36,379 nucleotides of DNA from positions 1 through 36,379 of the forward strand of contig JANXAE010000020.1 in the NCBI GenBank assembly GCA_025062235.1, read 5' to 3'. This DNA comes from Bryobacteraceae bacterium. GTDB lineage: Bacteria; Acidobacteriota; Terriglobia; Bryobacterales; Bryobacteraceae. Positions 32,308 through 36,379 of the stretch are shown piece after piece (the stretch's first letter is position 1; every line of letters starts with the position of its first letter). The notes under the pieces were generated by a model that was not told where the DNA came from, ran no database searches, and saw only the letters and a program-made list of their open reading frames with translations. Both the position numbers and the translations under genes were made by a program.

Positions 32308-34703
32308 GACTCCCCTTGTTGCTGGCGGCTGCGCTCGTTGCGCCCGCGGCCGTTCCCACTCCCGAGAGCCACTTCGGGCATGCGATGGGCGCCGACCGCA
32401 AGGTGCTGGACTGGGAGCGTGTAGTCTCCTATTTCCAGGCACTCGAGCGCAACTCCGACCGATTGCGGCTGGAAATCCTCGGAAGGAGCACCGAAGGACG
32501 GCCCTTCATCGCCGCGCTCATCGCCGCACCCCGGACTCTGGCCAACCTCGAGCGCTACCGCTGGATCCAGCAGAAGCTGGCCGATCCCCGCCGTACTCGG
32601 CCTGACGAAGCCGAACGACTCTTCGGCGAAGGCAAAGCGGTCGTCATGATCACCTGTTCGATCCACGCCACCGAGATCGCCTCCACGCACACCGCAGTCG
32701 AGTTCGCCTACAAGCTCCTCTCGGAGAACCGTCCCAAGCATCGCGCCATCCTCGAGAACGTGATCTTCGTGCTGGTGCCTTCGCTCAATCCGGACGGGTT
32801 GGACCTGGTTACGCGCTGGTACCGTAAGACGCTGGGTACGCCTTACGAGGGTACGGCACCGCCCGAGCTCTACCAGAAATACACGGGCCACGACAACAAC
32901 CGCGACTGGTACTTCTTCACGCAAGTCGAGACACGCCTGACGGTGGAAAAGCTGCACAACGTCTGGCGTCCCCACATCGTCTACGACGTGCATCAGATGG
33001 GGCCCTCCGGGCCGCGCATGTTCGTGCCTCCCTGGACGGACCCGATCGATCCCAACATTGATCCTTTGATCGTGCAGCAATGCAACGCCTACGGCATGGG
33101 CATGGCGCTCGATCTGACTGCGGCCGGCAAGACGGGCGTGATCGTCAACGCGATGTACGACTTCTGGTCCCCGAGTCGCCATTACCAGGCGTATCACGGC
33201 GGCCTGCGGATTCTCTCGGAATCCGCCAGCGTGCGCATCGCCACGCCGATCGAGTCTGCGGTTTCCGCCACCGGCGGCGGTGCTCAGCCCGCGCGAATGA
33301 GTTGGAATTACGTCGAGCCTTGGACGGGCGGTACGTGGCGCCTGCGGGACATCGTGGACTATCAACTCATCGCGTTCGAATCCATCCTTTACCAAGCAGC
33401 CCTCCGGCGCGAGGACCTGCTGCGCAACTTCTACCGCATCGGCCAACGGGCCTGCTCGCGCAGCTCCCCTTGGGGCTTCGTAGTCCCCGCCGTGCAGCGC
33501 GATCCCGCGGCGGCCGTGAAGCTGCTCGAGACGCTGGATTTCGGCCTGGTCGAAATCGAACGCGTCGAGCGGGACTTCCAGGCAGGGGGAAGACGCTTTC
33601 CGGCCGGCAGCTACCTGGTGCGCATGGCGCAGCCTTACAGCAGCTTTGCCAAGACGCTGCTCGAGCGGCAGCGCTATCCCGATTTGCGTCAGTATCCCGG
33701 CGGCCCGCCCAGGCGGCCCTACGATGTGACAGCGCACACGCTGCCCCTGCTGCTCGGCGTCGAGGTCATCGAGCTGGCCGAAGCCGTGAATGTTCCCTAC
33801 ACGCGGGTGCGCGAGTTCCGCTTCGCCCACGCCAAGCCGCCGGCCGAAGGGGTGCTGCCAGCCTCCGATAGCCGGAGCTGGCGCGAGGTTGCGCGCGCAT
33901 GGACCGCGGGGCGCAGCGTCTGGCGCGAGCGCACGAGCGGGGATTTCCGACTGTCCCCGGCAGGGCCGGAATGGGTCGAAGTCCCTCCGCCGCGGATCGG
34001 CCTGTACAAGAGCTACGTGCCCAACATGGACGAGGGTTGGACACGGTGGGTCCTGGACGAGTTCGGCTTCCGCTACGCGAGCTTGCACAACCGTGACATT
34101 GCGCGCGGCCATTTGCGTTCGAGCCTCGACGTGGTGGTGTTCCCGGACCAGCCGCCTTCGGTGATGGAGAACGGCTTCAAGTATGGGACCATGCCGGAGG
34201 AATTCACGGGCGGGCTCGACAGCAGGGCAGTGGAGGCCTTGCGAGAGTTCGCTGCCCAGGGAGGCTCGCTGATATTCTTCAACCGCGCGGCCGATTTCGC
34301 CTCCGAGAAATTCAAGCTGCCGGTAGAGCGCGCGCTGCGCGGAATTTCGGCCAACGATTTCTATTGCCCAGGCTCGCTGCTCAACGCGCGGTTGGACGAT
34401 GCGCACCCTCTGACCTATGGCTTGCCCGAGGAGATCCCGATCTGGGTGGAACACAGCCCGGCATGGGACGTTGCCGTCGGCTCGTCGGCGCGCGCCGTGG
34501 TGCGCTACCCCGCGCAGCAATTGCTCGCCTCGGGCTGGCTGCTGGGCGAGGAGTTCCTGGCCGGAAAGGCGGCCGTGGTGGAGTGTCCGCTGGGCCAGGG
34601 GCGGGTCATCCTGTTCGGGATGCGACCGCAGTATCGCGGCCAGAGCTGGCAAGCTTTCAAGCTTCTGTTCAACGCGCTGGCGCTTGCCGCCCACCGAAGA
34701 TAG
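32301..34703 (+). CDS. large secreted M14 zinc carboxypeptidase with ThuA/GATase-like C-terminus
   Basis: 800 residues from the ATG at 32301, which overlaps the previous gene's stop (ATGCTGA). A signal-like start (MLRLPLLLAAALVAPAAVPT) is followed by an M14 domain at about 30-330 with zinc ligands H122, E125 (SIHATE) and H231 (DVHQMG), the substrate-binding NNRDW at 199-203, and catalytic E307 (ILSESAS). A middle beta region follows. From about 555 onward a ThuA/class I glutamine-amidotransferase-like domain (RIGLYKSYVPNMDEGW, LDVVVFPDQP, LREFAAQGGSLIFF) occurs without an obvious catalytic Cys. Secreted peptidases of this build are common in Acidobacteria. Substrate unknown. Confidence 0.88.
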   Translation: MLRLPLLLAAALVAPAAVPTPESHFGHAMGADRKVLDWERVVSYFQALERNSDRLRLEILGRSTEGRPFIAALIAAPRTLANLERYRWIQQKLADPRRTRPDEAERLFGEGKAVVMITCSIHATEIASTHTAVEFAYKLLSENRPKHRAILENVIFVLVPSLNPDGLDLVTRWYRKTLGTPYEGTAPPELYQKYTGHDNNRDWYFFTQVETRLTVEKLHNVWRPHIVYDVHQMGPSGPRMFVPPWTDPIDPNIDPLIVQQCNAYGMGMALDLTAAGKTGVIVNAMYDFWSPSRHYQAYHGGLRILSESASVRIATPIESAVSATGGGAQPARMSWNYVEPWTGGTWRLRDIVDYQLIAFESILYQAALRREDLLRNFYRIGQRACSRSSPWGFVVPAVQRDPAAAVKLLETLDFGLVEIERVERDFQAGGRRFPAGSYLVRMAQPYSSFAKTLLERQRYPDLRQYPGGPPRRPYDVTAHTLPLLLGVEVIELAEAVNVPYTRVREFRFAHAKPPAEGVLPASDSRSWREVARAWTAGRSVWRERTSGDFRLSPAGPEWVEVPPPRIGLYKSYVPNMDEGWTRWVLDEFGFRYASLHNRDIARGHLRSSLDVVVFPDQPPSVMENGFKYGTMPEEFTGGLDSRAVEALREFAAQGGSLIFFNRAADFASEKFKLPVERALRGISANDFYCPGSLLNARLDDAHPLTYGLPEEIPIWVEHSPAWDVAVGSSARAVVRYPAQQLLASGWLLGEEFLAGKAAVVECPLGQGRVILFGMRPQYRGQSWQAFKLLFNALALAAHRR

Positions 34704-34707
34704 GGCA

Positions 34708-34734
34708 GCGGGCGGGCAACGCATGCGCGCCCGC
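34708..34734. terminator. hairpin between convergent peptidase and secreted-protein genes
   Basis: GCGGGCG (34708-34714) pairs perfectly with CGCCCGC (34728-34734), with a 13-base loop, four bases after the peptidase stop. No T-run. It may serve both converging transcripts. Confidence 0.4.
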
Positions 34735-34752
34735 GGCGCTTGCAGTTCGCGG

Positions 34753-34986
34753 TTAGCGGCGGCTGGCGCGGCGACCCTGGTTGGGTGGCGTGTGAATGGG
34801 GCCGGAGCCGTTCTGCGGGCCCGTGCGATTGCCTTTCTTCAAGCCCGGACCGTTGCCGTCCCGCTTCGGGACGCCTCCCGTCGGGCAATTCGGGCAGGGC
34901 GTCGTGGGCGCCTGCTGGGCCAGGATCGGGCCGGAAGCTGCGAGCAGCATCGCGGCGGTTATCAGGGTCAGGATCGTACGCTTCAT
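34753..34986 (-). CDS. 77-residue secreted protein with CPNCP motif
   Basis: From the ATG at 34986, with GGAGG upstream, the product has a clear signal peptide (MKRTILTLITAAMLLAASGPILA) and a short mature part of about 54 residues. The mature part carries two cysteines in CPNCPTGG and is then rich in Gly, Asn, Pro, Lys and Arg (GPGLKKGNRTGPQNGSGP), so it is basic and probably disordered. CPNCP could bind a metal or take part in redox, but nothing confirms this. It starts 144 bases after the mscL stop on the same strand and converges on the peptidase gene. Family not recognised. Confidence 0.6.
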   Translation of the reverse strand: MKRTILTLITAAMLLAASGPILAQQAPTTPCPNCPTGGVPKRDGNGPGLKKGNRTGPQNGSGPIHTPPNQGRRASRR

Positions 34987-35130
34987 GGTGTCAACCTCCG
35001 CCCTGGATGACGGCAACTGGCGGGCCGCGATGCAATCTCTTGAAAACGCGAAGACTCTGCCGGTGCGCGGATCCTCGCCCGCGCAGCCCTTGCACGCAAC
35101 GCCTCGGTGGATCCTGCGGGGTTTGCCCAC

Positions 35131-35532
35131 TCACGCCACCGGCTGGGCGCAGTGGGCGCAGCGGCGCGCCGCCAACGGGATCTCGCTCAGGCATTCCGGG
35201 CAGGATTTCGTCGCCGGGGGCGCTGGCGTCTCGGTACGCATGCGCGCGGCGATTGCGTTCATGGGTGCGACCACGAAGAAATACACCGCCGCGCCCACCA
35301 GCAGGAACGAGATCAGGGCATTGAGGAAGTCACCGTACAGGAACTGGCTCCGATTGATGGTGAATTTCAGCGCGGAGAAATCGGGCTGGCCGCCGAAAGC
35401 GGCGATCAGCGGCGTGAGCAGATCCTTGACGAAGGCGTTGACGACGTTGCCGAAGGCCGCGCCCATGACCACGGCCACGGCCAAGTCCACCACGTTGCCG
35501 CGGAACAGAAAATCGCGGAAGCCCTTGAGCAT
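35131..35532 (-). CDS. mscL: large-conductance mechanosensitive channel MscL with zinc ribbon
   Basis: 133-residue inner-membrane channel that opens under tension to release solutes after osmotic downshock. The start MLKGFRDFLFRGNVVDLAVA and AVVMGAAFGNVVNAFVKDLL are canonical MscL (N-terminal amphipathic helix and TM1). TM2 is NALISFLLVGAAVYFFVVAP. Instead of the usual charged helical bundle alone, the C-terminus carries CPECLSEIPLAARRCAHC, a four-cysteine zinc ribbon at about residues 113-130. A CLSEIPLAAxRCxxC tail is known from some MscL proteins of other phyla. The start is at 35532, with AGGAGG upstream. Confidence 0.96.
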   Translation of the reverse strand: MLKGFRDFLFRGNVVDLAVAVVMGAAFGNVVNAFVKDLLTPLIAAFGGQPDFSALKFTINRSQFLYGDFLNALISFLLVGAAVYFFVVAPMNAIAARMRTETPAPPATKSCPECLSEIPLAARRCAHCAQPVA

Positions 35533-35696
35533 CTGTGTCCTCCTCGTGAACTCGAGCCTGCACCTCCTCTGAGGCGGGCTGCTCCCAGGAGGGCCTCAAA
35601 GTCTTCAAGCGCACCTTGCGGGCGCGGCCTCAGCCTCGAGGTTTGTCCGCCCGGGAACTCCGCCCCATGAGCTGGCCCGGACTCCGTCCGACAGGC

Positions 35697-36236
35697 TCAG
35701 TTGCCGCGCACGACGACGACCGAACCCGCCTGAATTCTCACCTTCTCCTCATGCTCGGGACCCGCCAGGGGAGCGACCTTGACGGTGTACTCGCCCGGCT
35801 TCAGCAACAGGCCTTGGAGGGCGTTGCTGAATTCGTCCGCGTGGCCCATGAACCTGCCGTTGACGTAGACGGCGGCGAACTTGTCCTTACTGAGGATCCG
35901 CAAGCGCCCGAAGGGCGGATCGGGAGGAGGCAGCCGCTTCAGCGTCTGCCGAATCCTCACGGTCTGGCCCGGTGGCACCGTGACCTTGAGGGTGACTTCT
36001 TCGTAGCGCGGTTCGACCAACCTGATCTCGCGCTCGCCGGGCTCCACGGCGTATGTGCGCGCCCGGGCGAAGTTGGCGGCCGGGCCGACGTACTTGCCGT
36101 CAATGAACACTCCCGCGCGGCCCGGGGTGACATGCGTCTTGATGTAACCCTGCTGCGCCTCGAGCACACTGGGCGCCAAGGCGGCTGCCAGCAGAGCCAG
36201 AGCACATCCTGACCATCTTTGCTGCCCAATGATCAC
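35697..36236 (-). CDS. secreted protein with two PEGA domains
   Basis: 179 residues. GTG at 36236 follows AAAGGAGG, nine bases upstream. The N-terminus (MIIGQQRWSGCALALLAAALAPSVLEAQQ) is a signal peptide. Two PEGA-type beta repeats follow: GRAGVFIDGKYVGPAA...VEPGEREIRLVEP at about 39-75, and AAVYVNGRFMGHADEF...LLKPGEYTVKVAP at about 120-158, with the x-PGE-y-x-V turn that names the family. PEGA domains are thought to mediate binding in the cell envelope. No partner is evident; mscL is downstream on the same strand, 164 bases away. Confidence 0.8.
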   Translation of the reverse strand: MIIGQQRWSGCALALLAAALAPSVLEAQQGYIKTHVTPGRAGVFIDGKYVGPAANFARARTYAVEPGEREIRLVEPRYEEVTLKVTVPPGQTVRIRQTLKRLPPPDPPFGRLRILSKDKFAAVYVNGRFMGHADEFSNALQGLLLKPGEYTVKVAPLAGPEHEEKVRIQAGSVVVVRGN

Positions 36237-36379
36237 GGACTTGAGCCTCCTTTCTCGGTTTGTCGTTCATCGCAGTCCTGGGGCGGTTGCAGGTCTTTGC
36301 CCCGGAACTATTCACTGCACTGGGCATGCGAGCCAGGATCCCGGCAGGCAACCAGGCTCGCGTAGCCTTGCGATCCGCA

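Noticed and set aside
32214-34724. 836-codon minus-strand open frame across the M14 peptidase gene
   Set aside because: Despite its length it has no recognisable domain; the plus strand carries all M14 zinc ligands. Lack of stops on the opposite strand is common at this GC content.
1-36379. CRISPR arrays, insertion sequences, integrase or attachment sites
   Set aside because: No regularly spaced identical repeats, no transposase or integrase motifs and no terminal inverted repeats with target duplication were seen.

Overview
The window looks like chromosomal DNA of an acidobacterium, most likely of the Solibacter/Bryobacter type. The base composition is very GC-rich. There is a secreted VWFA-domain protein of the acidobacterial family, a CE15 glucuronoyl esterase, a secreted M14 peptidase and a PEGA-domain protein, a mix typical of soil or plant-litter Acidobacteriota. 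The lineage is inferred from gene content only. No tRNA, rRNA, CRISPR array, transposase or integrase was seen.

Layout. 0-5.1 kb: HhH-GPD DNA glycosylase (-) divergent from the VWFA-like protein (+), flavin reductase (-), RmlD-type reductase (-), a 44-codon membrane-peptide ORF (+), then a LysR regulator followed by a PilZ-like protein (-). 5.5-8.5 kb: a tightly overlapping plus-strand operon of a HutI-like amidohydrolase that has lost key active-site residues, glutamate formimidoyltransferase and lipoyl synthase. 8.6-12.8 kb: minus-strand run of K+-independent H+-pyrophosphatase, L-rhamnose-mutarotase-like protein, GH29 fucosidase-like enzyme and a two-helix small protein. 12.9-15.0 kb: two adjacent frameshifted genes, a sugar-binding lipoprotein and an IolG-like dehydrogenase, left without permease or ATPase. 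15.2-18.8 kb: RlmD/TrmA-type RNA methyltransferase (-) divergent from trpS and an MFS exporter (+). 18.8-19.9 kb: 1.1 kb with no convincing gene but several good hairpins.

19.9-29.0 kb holds the most coherent system: one minus-strand Tad/Flp pilus operon reading PilZ, polytopic GT-C-like protein, flp1, flp2, tadZ, tadA, tadB, tadC, a 32-codon membrane peptide, DUF5658-like protein and a second GT-C-like glycosyltransferase. It has the cytoplasmic and inner-membrane motor but no secretin, CpaB, prepilin peptidase or TadE/F/G. A strong stem-loop separates the two pilin genes, and the first pilin gene is coupled by an ATGA overlap to the glycosyltransferase-like gene. About 0.5 kb upstream, on the other strand, starts an orphan NarL/LuxR-type regulator. 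The gap between them holds two dyads and repeated GGTTATG half-sites.

30.2-34.7 kb: plus-strand group of CE15 esterase, TIM-barrel sugar isomerase/epimerase-like protein and a large secreted M14 peptidase with a ThuA/GATase-like C-terminus. 34.7-36.3 kb: minus-strand small secreted CPNCP protein, MscL with a C-terminal zinc ribbon, and a two-domain PEGA protein.

Most promising for follow-up are the degenerate HutI paired with FtcD, the PilZ/glycosyltransferase/Tad operon with its regulatory gap, the clustered indels at 13.1-14.3 kb, and the structured gene-free region at 18.8-19.9 kb. All functional calls rest on reading motifs by eye; no database search was run.
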